This document shows, piece by piece, positions 10,351 to 21,254 of a stretch of DNA of 64,000 nucleotides (the first letter of the stretch is position 1; every line of letters starts with the position of its first letter). A program made the position numbers and the translations under genes. Source of the DNA: [Pantoea] beijingensis (lineage in GTDB: Bacteria; Pseudomonadota; Gammaproteobacteria; Enterobacterales; Enterobacteriaceae); the NCBI RefSeq assembly GCF_022647505.1, contig NZ_CP071409.1, positions 2,170,001-2,234,000 of the forward strand, read 5' to 3'. The notes below the pieces were generated by a model. The model had not been told where the DNA came from and ran no database searches. It was given only the letters and a program-made list of their open reading frames with translations.

Positions 10351-10474
10351 AGCAACTCCTGAAAAATGAGGCATGGCTGATAACATTCAGACTACTGTGT
10401 CTACGTCGCCCCAACCTGCTAAGTGTAAACCCAGGCCGAGGCAATAAACAGTCACCGAGGGTAAGGTTATTTAT

Positions 10475-11209
10475 TTACCCACCGAAGAATTCCTGAGGAG
10501 GATAAATCAGGGCAGGCAACGACTCTTCGCCAACCGGTCTGAAGAGTGAGCTTTGGATACCGGAGAAACCCAAGGGTCGTACTTTTTCCATCATGGGTAA
10601 ATCATCGATACCCTGCACGATGATTTGCTGGCAATGCGGAGATATATTGTTCAGTATTGCATTCATAAATGGAAAAAAAGAGGGGCGAGTAATATTATGC
10701 TGAATAAAACCTTTATCCAATTTAATTCGATAAAAGAGATTATCGTACACCGCTTTTGCGGGTGCTTTTCCGGCACCGAAATTACCGAGACTTAAAAAAA
10801 AGCGTTCACTTAGCTCAGCCAGCAGTGGATTATTTCTTCCAAGAGAAAAGTCGGCAAGACTTTCACTTAGCTCCAGTTCAAGATACGTAAATGTCCCCAT
10901 TTTATGTAACAGGAATTCACTTTCAAGAATAGCCCACGCAAGCTGTTCATCAATCTTAATACCCACATGAAGTTGATGATGGATAAAAAAATCATGATAT
11001 TTTTCGATAACATTGATTTGATTTTTCAAAAGCGTAAGTTGCTGCTCAAATGTCATTTGGGGAAACAGTATTTCCTGAGGAATAGCAACATTCGCGCTTT
11101 TATGCATATAGTGCGTCATGACCTCTACAGCAAGCAAATGCCCGCTAAAGCTGTATACCGGGTAAAATGCTGTAAGGCTGTGATAGTCTTCAGCTATATC
11201 TATTTTCAT
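10475..11209 (-). CDS. ydiV: Degenerate EAL-domain protein, YdiV/RflP-like anti-FlhDC factor
   Basis: In E. coli and Salmonella, YdiV is an EAL-fold protein that does not bind or degrade cyclic di-GMP but binds FlhD and represses flagellar genes. This 244-residue protein shares HDFFIHHQL, LGNFGAGKAPAKAVYDNLF, RIKLDKGFIQHNITRPSF and IISPHCQQI-type blocks with it, and lies next to nlpC as in E. coli. The EAL motif is replaced by EVM (AVEVMTHY), so phosphodiesterase activity is unlikely. Start chosen at 11209 (MKIDIAEDYHSL) by similarity; the Shine-Dalgarno is weak, and the longer upstream ORF has no support. Function is inferred from family and position. Confidence 0.85.
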   Translation of the reverse strand: MKIDIAEDYHSLTAFYPVYSFSGHLLAVEVMTHYMHKSANVAIPQEILFPQMTFEQQLTLLKNQINVIEKYHDFFIHHQLHVGIKIDEQLAWAILESEFLLHKMGTFTYLELELSESLADFSLGRNNPLLAELSERFFLSLGNFGAGKAPAKAVYDNLFYRIKLDKGFIQHNITRPSFFPFMNAILNNISPHCQQIIVQGIDDLPMMEKVRPLGFSGIQSSLFRPVGEESLPALIYPPQEFFGG

Positions 11210-11571
11210 TTTTTTATAGCCGTTATATGAGTGGCAATTTTCGCGCCCTGCCAAGCATGCGCTGCCGACGTCCTGGTAAACAGGCCGAACGATTGAGCGA
11301 AGTAAATGACCGGACACGTCAGATTACCGCCGCACCCCGCGTTCACATTCCTTAAGGTATCTTTTAATTGTGGCCTGCCCGCTGTAACAGACCTGTATAG
11401 GAAGGCTTTTCGTTAAAATGAATAATTCTACAAAAAATTATTCAGGTGCGTGCTAAAAACGCACACTTTCAAAAATCAAGAAAACAATGCCAGATAATTA
11501 TTTTTCCATACTTCCCATCAAGTTTAAATAAGTATTTTCTTAATTTTATCTAAGATATTACCCGGCATCAA
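11210..11571. other. Intergenic region nlpC/ydiV
   Basis: About 360 bases, AT-rich towards nlpC. It should contain the ydiV promoter. A short stem (GTGCGT/ACGCAC, 11446-11464) could be a weak leftward terminator for nlpC, as T residues follow a few bases later on the minus strand. No credible ORF. Confidence 0.4.
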
Positions 11572-12030
11572 TTAAATACGTCGCGCTTGCCAAAATACTT
11601 TTCGCCAGTAAACATTATCCAGTGAAGAACGAATCACTCCCTGGCTGGTGGACGCATGAATGAACTGATTGTCAGTATCATAAATGCCGACGTGAAGACC
11701 ATTCTCCCCTCTGCCGGTTTTAAAAAACACCAGATCGCCGGGCTGCAAATCGTCTTTATCGATTCGTGTCCCAATATCTGTTTGGGCAGCAGTCGTGCGT
11801 GGTAGTTGCATATCAAACCGATCGCGAAAAGTGAGATAAACAAAACCGGAACAATCTACGCCGCGCCGATTCATTCCACCATAACGGTATGGCGTGCCGT
11901 GCCACTGCCCGAGTTGTTCATTAAGTTGAGCGATAACGGTGATGGAGTCTGACAGGCGACCATCAGGGGATGGCGCATGGCGGCTACAGCCTGCGAGAAT
12001 CATAACCACGAAGAAAAGCCACAACCGCAT
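11572..12030 (-). CDS. nlpC: NlpC/P60-family lipoprotein peptidase
   Basis: Putative outer-membrane or periplasmic cell-wall peptidase of 152 residues. A lipoprotein signal MRLWLFFVVMILAGC ends in the lipobox LAGC. The NlpC/P60 catalytic triad is visible: Cys in GVDCSGFVYLTF, His in NGLHVGIYD and His in QFIHASTS. Start at 12030 has AGGAAG 7 bases upstream; the 16-codon upstream extension would destroy the signal peptide. E. coli NlpC (154 residues) is nearly collinear. It follows btuCED in the same direction, as in E. coli. Confidence 0.93.
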   Translation of the reverse strand: MRLWLFFVVMILAGCSRHAPSPDGRLSDSITVIAQLNEQLGQWHGTPYRYGGMNRRGVDCSGFVYLTFRDRFDMQLPRTTAAQTDIGTRIDKDDLQPGDLVFFKTGRGENGLHVGIYDTDNQFIHASTSQGVIRSSLDNVYWRKVFWQARRI

Positions 12031-12105
12031 GCGAAAGCTTCCTGAACATGAATTTATATCGACATTTACTGTAGTCATAAACCGTTGATTTTGACAACGG
12101 CAATA

Positions 12106-12855
12106 TTACGCCAGAGTGACCAGCATTTCGTGATCGCCAACGGCAAACTTATGAAAAGCAATTCCATATACCTGCTCCAGCACATCCGGCTGCATTACCT
12201 GCAGCGTATTTCCCTGCCGGATGACTTCTCCTGCTTGCAATAACCAAACCTGCTGAGCATAACGCAGGCTATGATTCAGATCGTGACCGCTCATTATCAC
12301 CGTTACGCCTGACTGGCAAAGTGCGGTTAAGAGATTATCCAGCGCGGCCTGCTGCGCAACATCCAATCCTGCCATCGGCTCATCCAGCAGCAGCAGTTTA
12401 CCGTGTACGTTGATCTCCGGCGATACTTGCGCAAGTACGCCAGCCAGACGCACACGCTGCCATTCCCCACCAGAAAGTTGATTTATCGGACGTGCCAGCT
12501 TATCGCGCAACAGTAATGCGTTAACAATTCGGGTCAGTGCCGGGTCTACAGCCTCTGTGGCATACAGCAGATGCTGCTGCAGGAAGTGAAATACCGTCAG
12601 CTGACCACAAGGAAGTTGTTGCTGATGCAGCCAGGCGCGATGGCGGGCAAGTGCAGCCCCTTCCCAGTGCTCAAGGGGTTTCCCCAGAAACGCAATCCGC
12701 CCATTGCCGGCGAGTAATCCGGAAAGTCGGGCAAGCAATGAGCTTTTACCCGCACCATTGGGCCCCAGCAGATGAATCAGCTCCCCCGCTCCCACTTGAG
12801 CACTAAAAGGCGCGAGCCGTCCCGCAACAGCCGCGCCGTCAATAGCTAACAACAT
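12106..12855 (-). CDS. btuD: Vitamin B12 ABC transporter ATP-binding protein BtuD
   Basis: ATPase subunit that drives cobalamin import through BtuC with the periplasmic binding protein BtuF. The 249 residues show Walker A GPNGAGKS (31-38), the signature LSGGEWQRVRLAG, Walker B LLLLDEPMAGLD and the switch SGHDLNHS. The ATG abuts the btuE stop codon, so btuC-btuE-btuD look like one transcript. Confidence 0.95.
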   Translation of the reverse strand: MLLAIDGAAVAGRLAPFSAQVGAGELIHLLGPNGAGKSSLLARLSGLLAGNGRIAFLGKPLEHWEGAALARHRAWLHQQQLPCGQLTVFHFLQQHLLYATEAVDPALTRIVNALLLRDKLARPINQLSGGEWQRVRLAGVLAQVSPEINVHGKLLLLDEPMAGLDVAQQAALDNLLTALCQSGVTVIMSGHDLNHSLRYAQQVWLLQAGEVIRQGNTLQVMQPDVLEQVYGIAFHKFAVGDHEMLVTLA

Positions 12856-13401
12856 CTATTTTGTCAGTGCCTGCTTAATGCTGTCGATCACGATAGCATT
12901 ATCCGGTGTCATATCCGGCGAGAAGCGCTGAACAACCTTTCCGTCTCTGGCGATCAGGAATTTTTCGAAATTCCACAGTATATCGCCAGGCTGCTTCGGC
13001 GCCCGTCCCTTGCTGCTCATACGTTCAAAAAAACCGCTCTCTGCCGGCTCAATAGCCTTCGGCTGCGCTGCAACTAACTGTGTATACAGTGGATGGCGCT
13101 TTTCACCATTGACGTCAATTTTACTAAACATCGGAAAGGTGACACCGTAGGTAGTACGACAAAAAGTTTTAATTTCCTCGTTGCTGCCGGGCTCCTGTTC
13201 AAGGAAAGCATTACAAGGAAAACCTAATACATTGAATCCCTGCGCATGAAAGGTCTTTTGTAGTGCTTCAAGTTGCTCATATTGCGGTGTTAAACCACAT
13301 TTGGATGCCACGTTGACCACCAGTAAAACATCCCCTTGCCAGTGGGCCAGGGTCGTATGTTCGCCTTCCAGCGTTTCCAGTTGTGTGTCAAATATACTCA
13401 T
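12856..13401 (-). CDS. btuE: Glutathione/thioredoxin peroxidase BtuE
   Basis: Thiol peroxidase of the glutathione peroxidase family; despite its place between btuC and btuD it is not needed for B12 transport in E. coli. The 181 residues contain the peroxidatic Cys at about 35 (NVASKCGLTPQY), the Gln in EQEPGSNEEI and the Trp-Asn in ILWNFEKFLI. Start at 13401 (MSIFDTQLETLEG) has AGGAA 8 bases upstream; the 12-codon extension into the btuC gap is not supported. Confidence 0.94.
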   Translation of the reverse strand: MSIFDTQLETLEGEHTTLAHWQGDVLLVVNVASKCGLTPQYEQLEALQKTFHAQGFNVLGFPCNAFLEQEPGSNEEIKTFCRTTYGVTFPMFSKIDVNGEKRHPLYTQLVAAQPKAIEPAESGFFERMSSKGRAPKQPGDILWNFEKFLIARDGKVVQRFSPDMTPDNAIVIDSIKQALTK

Positions 13402-13440
13402 ATGTAGTTCCTGTTTTAGTAGCAGATTTGCCAGCAACCG

Positions 13441-14424
13441 CTAGCGACGATTATTCAGTAACAACCAGATGAAGACCGGTGCGCCAAGCGTGGCGGTGAC
13501 CACACCGATTGGCAACTCGGCAGAAGTCAGTACGACTCTTGCCACAATATCAGCAATGAGTAATATACAGCCACCGGCCAGCGCACAACCAGGTAACAGT
13601 ATGCGGTGATCGGTCAGACCATTCAGACGCAAAATGTGCGGAATAACCAACCCTACAAAGCCGATAGTCCCAGCCAGTGCAACGCTTACGCCGATCAACC
13701 AGCCGATGGCCATAACCAGCAAATTCCGCCACAGCACCAACGATAAACCAAGCTGGCGTGCCGAAGTTTCACCGAGGGCCAACAGATTAAGCGGACGCCA
13801 CTGGCACACAAGCCATATCAGTACCGGTAATAAAGCAAGCATCAACCAGCGGTAATGCCAGTCAATACCGCTAAAGCCGCCCATCATCCAGTACATTAAC
13901 TGTCGTAGATCGAGCGAGGTACTGAAATAAACCGCCCACGTCATCACCGCACTGCAGATAATTCCCAGTGCAATACCTGCCAGTAGCAATCGACTACTCG
14001 AAAGGTGTTTGCGCGCAAAACGCAGCAAGATGACGGTCACAAATAATGCACCGATAATTGACGAGAGACTTAACGTTAACGGGTGAGCACTTCCGAGCAT
14101 CACGCTCATGACCACCCCCACGCCGGCGCCATTCGATACGCCCAGCAGACCGGGCTCAGCCAGCGGATTCTCAAATAACGCCTGCATTATCGCCCCGGCT
14201 ACAGCGAGAGAAGCGCCAACCAACAACACTGCCAGCATGCGCGGCAAACGTAGCTGCCAGACAAATATCTCATTCTGTTGGCTGAACCATTTCGTTGGCG
14301 CGATCCAACTGTCACCTGCACAAAGACTGACGATGGCTGTAATCAGAGTCAAAAGCAAGAGTCCGATCAACCAGTGTCTGGCCCGACGTTCAGCACGCTG
14401 CGACAATTCGGATAGCAGGGACAT
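13441..14424 (-). CDS. btuC: Vitamin B12 ABC transporter permease BtuC
   Basis: Inner-membrane permease of the FecCD family, 327 residues with about ten membrane spans. Blocks such as [35 protein letters not shown] and [18 protein letters not shown] are characteristic; the last includes the coupling region for BtuD. First gene of a btuC-btuE-btuD-nlpC run. No cobalamin riboswitch is recognisable upstream. Confidence 0.95.
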   Translation of the reverse strand: MSLLSELSQRAERRARHWLIGLLLLTLITAIVSLCAGDSWIAPTKWFSQQNEIFVWQLRLPRMLAVLLVGASLAVAGAIMQALFENPLAEPGLLGVSNGAGVGVVMSVMLGSAHPLTLSLSSIIGALFVTVILLRFARKHLSSSRLLLAGIALGIICSAVMTWAVYFSTSLDLRQLMYWMMGGFSGIDWHYRWLMLALLPVLIWLVCQWRPLNLLALGETSARQLGLSLVLWRNLLVMAIGWLIGVSVALAGTIGFVGLVIPHILRLNGLTDHRILLPGCALAGGCILLIADIVARVVLTSAELPIGVVTATLGAPVFIWLLLNNRR

Positions 14425-14543
14425 CAGAGGCTCTTTATGAGATAAAACAGACGGTTGATTGTAGTCACTCTCACAGAAAAAGAAAGCATGGCTTCACGTA
14501 TTACGCGTTTCGCCGCCTACCCTGGCCTGCGCTCATATTCCTG

Positions 14544-14864
14544 TCAGGCAAGCTTTAATAAAACCAGTCCAGCTAAGAGCAGCATCAAGCCAATCCATCC
14601 CTTTTTATTGAGTCGCTGGTTGAATAAAATCCAGCCAGCAGCAACCGTTGCAGCGATACCGAAACCACCCCATAGCGCATAGGCGACAGCTAAATCTATG
14701 CCCTTCACAGCCTGGGCCAGCGCACTGAACGCCCCTAATACAGCCAGCAGAGAAAGTATTCCCGGTAATCGCTTTCTAAAGCCATCAGATTTTTTTAGTA
14801 AAATATTGGCGATAATTTCCAGCATGACGGCAAGCGCGAGATAAAGCAGATGTTCAAACAGCAT
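14544..14864 (-). CDS. mdtI: Spermidine export protein MdtI (SMR family)
   Basis: Small multidrug resistance family subunit of 106 residues with four membrane helices; with MdtJ it forms a heteromeric spermidine exporter in E. coli. The block [20 protein letters not shown] and the conserved Glu in the first helix ([15 protein letters not shown]) identify it. Its start overlaps the end of mdtJ by 11 bases, which implies translational coupling. Confidence 0.92.
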   Translation of the reverse strand: MLFEHLLYLALAVMLEIIANILLKKSDGFRKRLPGILSLLAVLGAFSALAQAVKGIDLAVAYALWGGFGIAATVAAGWILFNQRLNKKGWIGLMLLLAGLVLLKLA

Positions 14865-15204
14865 GCTTCACCTCACGTTGTGGCATTACCGTGCCGGACT
14901 TAACCAGAGCGATACCCGCTAATAACAGCAGCAGAGCCACTATTTTCTGAGGTGAGAGCGATTCACTAAATAGCAGGACGCTTAGCAGCGTAATAATAAT
15001 GATACCTGCCCCTTCCCATAACGCATAGGCAACCCCTAACGCGATACGCTTTATCGCAACGGAGAGCAAAATATAAGAAGTAGCAATTAACAGATACATG
15101 GCAATGTGGCCAGCAACGCCCCCGTTTACGGTTGCGTATTTCATTGCCAGAGTGCCAAGGATTTCACAAACGATAGCAACAGATAAAAATATCCAATAAA
15201 TCAT
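14854..15204 (-). CDS. mdtJ: Spermidine export protein MdtJ (SMR family)
   Basis: Partner of MdtI, 116 residues with four predicted helices. [18 protein letters not shown] carries the conserved Glu of the first helix, and [17 protein letters not shown] is the family signature. Start at 15204 has GAGG upstream; the longer ORF to 15273 would add 23 residues absent from E. coli MdtJ. Gene order mdtJ-mdtI is as in E. coli, although the chromosomal neighbours (btuC, ihfA) differ. Confidence 0.92.
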   Translation of the reverse strand: MIYWIFLSVAIVCEILGTLAMKYATVNGGVAGHIAMYLLIATSYILLSVAIKRIALGVAYALWEGAGIIIITLLSVLLFSESLSPQKIVALLLLLAGIALVKSGTVMPQREVKHAV

Positions 15205-15819
15205 GGGAGCCTCACAAAACAAAAAACGAGCAATGCCGTCGCTCATGTCAAAGCAGAGCGAAAGTAACAACAATTTGTTTTGTCAGGACGCTAGAGTTCG
15301 CTGCACCATGCCAGAACGCTGGCCATGACGGCAGTGATAAAGAATTGAGCAGTAGAGAGTGTTACAACCATTCCTTTGGCGAAAATCATCAAGTTTATGT
15401 TTTCGGCGGCAACCGTGCCAACCTCACATCCTTACGTGGCTAAGAAGAGACCATATTACCATTGATGCAGTATGCTACGCCAGAGCAGCCGATAATCACC
15501 ATCTTTTTATCGGTTACAGGCGAAAGCAGCAGCGTTTTTCACCATACTCCCCACCATTCTCCCTCAGGAAGTAATACCTCAGACATGAAAAAGGCCGCAT
15601 CCGCGACCTTTTGTTTGTTACCCGAGTAAGCTGAAGCTACCCGTATAGGGATTCTGATGGTGACTCCGGCCCCTCCGTGGGCAATACTCATTCGGGTTTA
15701 CCGCAAGCCGTATGCATATTTGGTTCAAAACGCTCTGTCATCCCGGACGACCAGGCAAACCAGACCTGCCGGAATTTGCGCCTCCTGGCGTAATACAACT
15801 TCAATGTGTGTACAAAAAC
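15205..15819. other. Intergenic region mdtJ/ihfA
   Basis: About 615 bases with the mdtJ promoter side and the ihfA 3' flank. It holds the ihfA terminator near 15600. Short ORFs (for example 15359-15574 and 15657-15860) have no Shine-Dalgarno site or recognisable product. I see no RNA gene. Confidence 0.4.
15589..15612 (-). terminator. Terminator downstream of ihfA
   Basis: On the minus strand AAAAGGTCGC/GCGGCCTTTT forms a stem with one mismatch and a 4-base loop, ending in T residues about 210 bases beyond the ihfA stop. T residues on both sides make it potentially bidirectional. Confidence 0.6.
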
Positions 15820-16119
15820 TTAGTCTTCTTTCGGCGAAGCATTTTCAACACGACTTTTGAGCTTTTGCCCAGGACGGAACGTGACCACACGGCGAGCAGT
15901 AATCGGAATATCCTCGCCTGTTTTAGGGTTACGTCCCGGACGTTGATTTTTGTCGCGAAGGTCAAAGTTGCCAAATCCGGACAGCTTAACCTGCTCACCA
16001 TTTTCCAAAGCACGTCTGACTTCTTCGAAAAATAGCTCGACCAGTTCTTTGGCATCCCGTTTGCTCAGCCCCAGCTTCTCAAACAGGTATTCTGACATTT
16101 CAGCTTTTGTTAGCGCCAT
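15820..16119 (-). CDS. ihfA: Integration host factor subunit alpha
   Basis: DNA-bending architectural protein of 99 residues that pairs with Ihf[21 protein letters not shown] is nearly identical to E. coli, and the beta-arm [11 protein letters not shown] carries the Pro that intercalates into DNA. It begins 4 bases after the pheT stop codon with GAGGG upstream, so it is the last gene of the pheM-pheS-pheT-ihfA operon. IHF normally assists sigma-54 promoters such as that of ast in this window. Confidence 0.97.
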   Translation of the reverse strand: MALTKAEMSEYLFEKLGLSKRDAKELVELFFEEVRRALENGEQVKLSGFGNFDLRDKNQRPGRNPKTGEDIPITARRVVTFRPGQKLKSRVENASPKED

Positions 16120-16123
16120 AGGT

Positions 16124-18511
16124 TCAATCCCTCAAGGTTGCCTGGAATCGCTCTTTTAACGCCGCAACACATGTGGCAACGGTCGCGGCAATCTCCTCTT
16201 CTTCGAGTGTCCGGGCGGTATCTTGCAAAATCAGGCTGATAGCGAGGCTCTTGAAACCTTCATTTACGCCCTTACCGCGGTACACGTCAAACAAGTTTAC
16301 GCCAACTACCTGATTTACGCCAACTTTCTTACACTCCGCGATAATATCCGCAGCGGGAACGTTTTCGGCAACCACAACCGCGATATCACGACGGTTTGCC
16401 GGGAAGCGTGAAACCTCGCGCGCCGCAGGTAAAATGCGGTCCGCCACCTTATCCCACAGCAGTTCAAAGACTAACGTACGGCCATTAAGATCAAGCTTGC
16501 GTTCTAACTCCGGATGAACGACGCCAATAAACCCGATGCACTCATTGTGCAAATAAATTCCAGCACTCTGACCAGGATGCAGCGCCGGAATCACTTCTGC
16601 ACGGAATTCAATTGCATCAAGTTTACCTGTCAAATCCAACACCGATTCAACATCGCCTTTCAAATCATAGAAGTCGACACTTTGGCGCGCCAGATCCCAG
16701 TGTTCTTCGTAGCGATTGCCACTCAACACACCGCCCAGCATAAGGTCCTGCCGAATCCCCAGATTTGCCTGCGTATCCGGGACAAAACGTAAACCACTTT
16801 CAAACAGGCGCACACGGCTCTGTTGGCGATTCTGGTTATACACCACTGCGGACAACAGCCCCGGCAGCAGGGACAGGCGCATAGCGGACATGTCTAGCGA
16901 AATGGGGCTTGGCAGTACCAGATTCTCTTCGCCAGGATGCAGCAATGCCTGAATCTTAGGATCGACAAAACTATAGGTAATGGCTTCCTGATAGCCTTTA
17001 TCAACCAGCATGGCCTTCACACGCTTCAGAGAAAGATTGGCTTCGCGATGTTGAGTCATCACCAGGCTAGCTTGTACCGGCACGTCTGGAATATTGTTAT
17101 AGCCATAAATGCGCGCAACTTCTTCAACCAGATCTTCTTCGATCTCGATATCAAAACGCCAACTGGGTGCTGTCGCTTGCCACTCATCCTGGCCCACAAC
17201 CACATCACACCCCAGGCTTTGTAAAATTTCCGTCACACGCTCGTCAGCAACCACATGCCCAATCAGTCGATCAAGCTTTTCGCGATGCAGCGTAATGCGA
17301 TGACGTGTTGGCAGAGAAGCCTCATGAGTCACATCAATAATCGGTCCCGCTTCGCCGCCGCAGATATCCAGCAGTAAGCGTGTAGCGCGCTCAATAGCCT
17401 TAAACTGCAGTTGCGGATCAACGCCGCGCTCATAGCGGTGAGATGCATCGGTATGCAGACCATGGCGTCGTGCACGACCCGTAATTGAAAGTGGACTAAA
17501 AAACGCGCACTCAAAGAGTACATTTTGCGTTTCTTCGTTAACACCGGAATGTGCTCCACCAAAGATCCCGCCCATTGCCAGTGCCTTATGATGATCGGCA
17601 ATGACCAGCGTATCACTGTGCAGTTTTGCTTCAGTGCCATCCAGCAGCGTAAGCGTTTCACCCTCTTCGGCCATACGCACCACAATACCGCCGTCAATGC
17701 GGTCGAGGTCAAACGCATGCATTGGCTGGCCCAGTTCCAGCAATACATAGTTGGTAATGTCCACTACCGGATCAATAGAGCGAATACCGCAGCGGCGCAG
17801 CTTCTCTTTCATCCACAGCGGTGTCGCCGCTTTCACGTTTATTCCCTTCACCACTCGCCCCAGATAGCGTGGGCAAGCGTCAGCTGCATCTACGCGGATC
17901 GGGAAGGTTGCATCAATCGTCGCGGCCACCGCGCTAATTTCCGGCTGACTAAGCGGTAACTGATTCAGGACGGCAACATCGCGTGCCACGCCGATAATCC
18001 CAAGGCAATCAGCACGATTAGGCGTCACGCTGATTTCAATGGTATTGTCATCCAACTGTAGATACTCGCGGATATCGGTGCCCGGCTGTGCATCAGCTGG
18101 CAGCTCAATAATTCCACTATGATCGTCGGCAATCCCCAATTCAGAAAAAGAGCACAGCATCCCCTCTGACGGTTCGCCTCGCAGCTTGGCTGCTTTGATT
18201 TTAAAATCACCAGGCAGTACGGCGCCGATAGTTGCTACCGCAACTTTCAGCCCCTGACGACAATTTGGCGCACCGCAAACAATATCCAGCAGGCGATCGC
18301 CGCCCACATTAATTTTTGTCACGCGTAATTTATCAGCATTAGGGTGTTGGCCACACTCAACGACTTCACCTACCACGACGCCGTGAAATAGACCCGCTAC
18401 GGCGTCAACGCCGTCCACTTCCAGACCAGCCATGGTGATTTGTTCGGCTAACGCTTCGCTATTAATCGCTGGGTTTACCCATTCGCGTAACCAGAGTTCA
18501 CTGAATTTCAT
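16124..18511 (-). CDS. pheT: Phenylalanine--tRNA ligase beta subunit
   Basis: Large subunit of the (alpha-beta)2 PheRS, 795 residues as in E. coli. [16 protein letters not shown] begins the protein; then come a tRNA-binding EMAP-like domain, the B3/B4 editing domain, B5 domains and a C-terminal anticodon-binding ferredoxin fold. Located 15 bases after pheS and 4 bases before ihfA, so co-transcribed with both. Confidence 0.97.
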   Translation of the reverse strand: MKFSELWLREWVNPAINSEALAEQITMAGLEVDGVDAVAGLFHGVVVGEVVECGQHPNADKLRVTKINVGGDRLLDIVCGAPNCRQGLKVAVATIGAVLPGDFKIKAAKLRGEPSEGMLCSFSELGIADDHSGIIELPADAQPGTDIREYLQLDDNTIEISVTPNRADCLGIIGVARDVAVLNQLPLSQPEISAVAATIDATFPIRVDAADACPRYLGRVVKGINVKAATPLWMKEKLRRCGIRSIDPVVDITNYVLLELGQPMHAFDLDRIDGGIVVRMAEEGETLTLLDGTEAKLHSDTLVIADHHKALAMGGIFGGAHSGVNEETQNVLFECAFFSPLSITGRARRHGLHTDASHRYERGVDPQLQFKAIERATRLLLDICGGEAGPIIDVTHEASLPTRHRITLHREKLDRLIGHVVADERVTEILQSLGCDVVVGQDEWQATAPSWRFDIEIEEDLVEEVARIYGYNNIPDVPVQASLVMTQHREANLSLKRVKAMLVDKGYQEAITYSFVDPKIQALLHPGEENLVLPSPISLDMSAMRLSLLPGLLSAVVYNQNRQQSRVRLFESGLRFVPDTQANLGIRQDLMLGGVLSGNRYEEHWDLARQSVDFYDLKGDVESVLDLTGKLDAIEFRAEVIPALHPGQSAGIYLHNECIGFIGVVHPELERKLDLNGRTLVFELLWDKVADRILPAAREVSRFPANRRDIAVVVAENVPAADIIAECKKVGVNQVVGVNLFDVYRGKGVNEGFKSLAISLILQDTARTLEEEEIAATVATCVAALKERFQATLRD

Positions 18512-18526
18512 CGGTCAAACCCGCCT

Positions 18527-19579
<1,053 letters not shown>

Positions 19580-19660
19580 CTATACACAAAATCATTCAGG
19601 ATGCGTCACGCTGGCAAGTACATAAATCCCCGGCAGCCTAGTAAATCACTGACCGAAGAG

Positions 19661-19705
19661 GTGCACACAGCCAACAATGCGCAGCCTAAAGGATGATGGG
19701 TATAA
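19661..19705 (+). repeat. Dispersed intergenic repeat, copy A
   Basis: Shares an exact 15-base core (CACAGCCAACAATGC at 19666-19680) with copy B at 61090-61104, and both copies end in a GGATGA...TATAA segment. It lies between the pheM attenuator and pheS. I recall similar short repeats in Erwinia, Serratia and Yersinia genomes, but cannot search here. Confidence 0.5.
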
Positions 19706-19711
19706 AATAAA

Positions 19712-19734
19712 AAAGCCTCCACGAGGGAGGCTTT
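19712..19734 (-). terminator. pheST attenuator (terminator hairpin)
   Basis: AAAGCCTCC/GGAGGCTTT is a perfect 9-bp stem with a 5-base loop and, on the minus strand, a T-run after it. It sits 46 bases after the pheM stop, where ribosome stalling at Phe codons would favour an anti-terminator, as in E. coli. Confidence 0.88.
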
Positions 19735-19779
19735 CAGCGCGATTTTTCGTTTCTCTTCTTATTGCGCAAAGCCCCCGAT

Positions 19780-19824
19780 TCAGGCGCTAAAGTAAAAAAA
19801 GAAACGGAAAATAGCAGCATTCAT
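19780..19824 (-). CDS. pheM: pheST operon leader peptide PheM
   Basis: A 14-residue peptide, MNAAIFRFFFYFSA, with five Phe residues; E. coli PheM differs only in the last residue (Thr). AAGG lies upstream of the ATG. Translation of these Phe codons senses charged tRNA-Phe and controls the attenuator at 19712-19734. It is too short for most gene callers, but position and near identity make it secure. Confidence 0.95.
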   Translation of the reverse strand: MNAAIFRFFFYFSA

Positions 19825-19916
19825 GCTTGCGTTACCTTGTCATCTTAAAGAATTCTGCATGATGGACCGATCAGCAGCTATAGATATCAATATGTTGGAG
19901 AAGCTTACATAAAATA

Positions 19917-19941
19917 AAAGAGGGAGACAAGCTCCCTCTTT
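19917..19941 (-). terminator. Terminator of infC-rpmI-rplT
   Basis: AAAGAGGGAG/CTCCCTCTTT forms a perfect 10-bp stem with a 5-base loop, followed on the minus strand by a T-rich stretch, 9 bases after the rplT stop. Confidence 0.88.
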
Positions 19942-19949
19942 CATCTGAC

Positions 19950-20306
<357 letters not shown>

Positions 20307-20406
20307 TTAGCTCTCCTGTTTACTATTCTGATTGATACCCGATCTCCTTCTCACTTCCACGCAATGCGTAATAAGGGAAAAACGACCAGGCAGGGAAAAA
20401 ATTAAC

Positions 20407-20604
<198 letters not shown>

Positions 20605-20699
20605 TTAAAAAATATCCACTTCGCATTGTTAATAAAATGAACCAGACAGGTGAATCTGTCCGCATCGACCAGGCCGCTACGGACAGGTTACTTGATAAC

Positions 20700-21251
20700 C
20701 TACTGTTTCTTCTTGGGAGCGAGCACCATGATCATCTGGCGGCCTTCGATCTTCGAAGGGAAGGATTCGACAATGGCCAAATCCAGATCTTCACACAAAT
20801 CTTTACGGACGCGGTTAAGCACTTCCATACCGATCTGCTGGTGCGCCATCTCACGGCCACGAAAACGTAGCGTGATTTTAGCTTTATCGCCATCTTCCAG
20901 AAAGCGAATCAGGTTGCGTAGTTTGACCTGATAGTCGCCATCATCGGTACCAGGACGGAATTTAATTTCCTTAACCTGGATAACTTTTTGCTTCTTCTTC
21001 TGTTCTTTAGAAGATTTGCTTTTTTCGTAGAGGAACTTGCCGTAATCCATAATACGACATACAGGCGGTTCGGCGTTAGGGCTGATCTCAACTAAATCAA
21101 CGCCTGCTTCTTCAGCTTTCTCGATAGCTTCACGCAGACTAACAATACCCAGCTGCTCGCCTTCGATGCCTGTCAGACGCACCTCTGTTGCACGGATTTC
21201 ACCGTTAATTTTATTTGGTCGCGTCGGTAGAACTCGTTTTCCGCCTTTAAT
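20700..21251 (-). CDS. infC: Translation initiation factor IF-3 (AUU start)
   Basis: Binds the 30S subunit, keeps subunits apart and proofreads initiation. From the ATT at 21249-21251 the protein has 183 residues (180 in E. coli), beginning (M)[25 protein letters not shown] lies 7 bases upstream of the ATT. The rare AUU start is the basis of IF-3 autoregulation in E. coli, because IF-3 itself rejects non-canonical starts. Annotations that begin at an internal GTG (about 21182) would lose 23 residues. The start is 3 bases from the thrS stop codon. Confidence 0.95.
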   Translation of the reverse strand: MKGGKRVLPTRPNKINGEIRATEVRLTGIEGEQLGIVSLREAIEKAEEAGVDLVEISPNAEPPVCRIMDYGKFLYEKSKSSKEQKKKQKVIQVKEIKFRPGTDDGDYQVKLRNLIRFLEDGDKAKITLRFRGREMAHQQIGMEVLNRVRKDLCEDLDLAIVESFPSKIEGRQMIMVLAPKKKQ

Positions 21252-21254
21252 ACT

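Noticed and set aside
13402..14460. Cobalamin riboswitch near btuC
   Set aside because: No B12-box-like sequence was recognised upstream of btuC; E. coli also has none at this locus.
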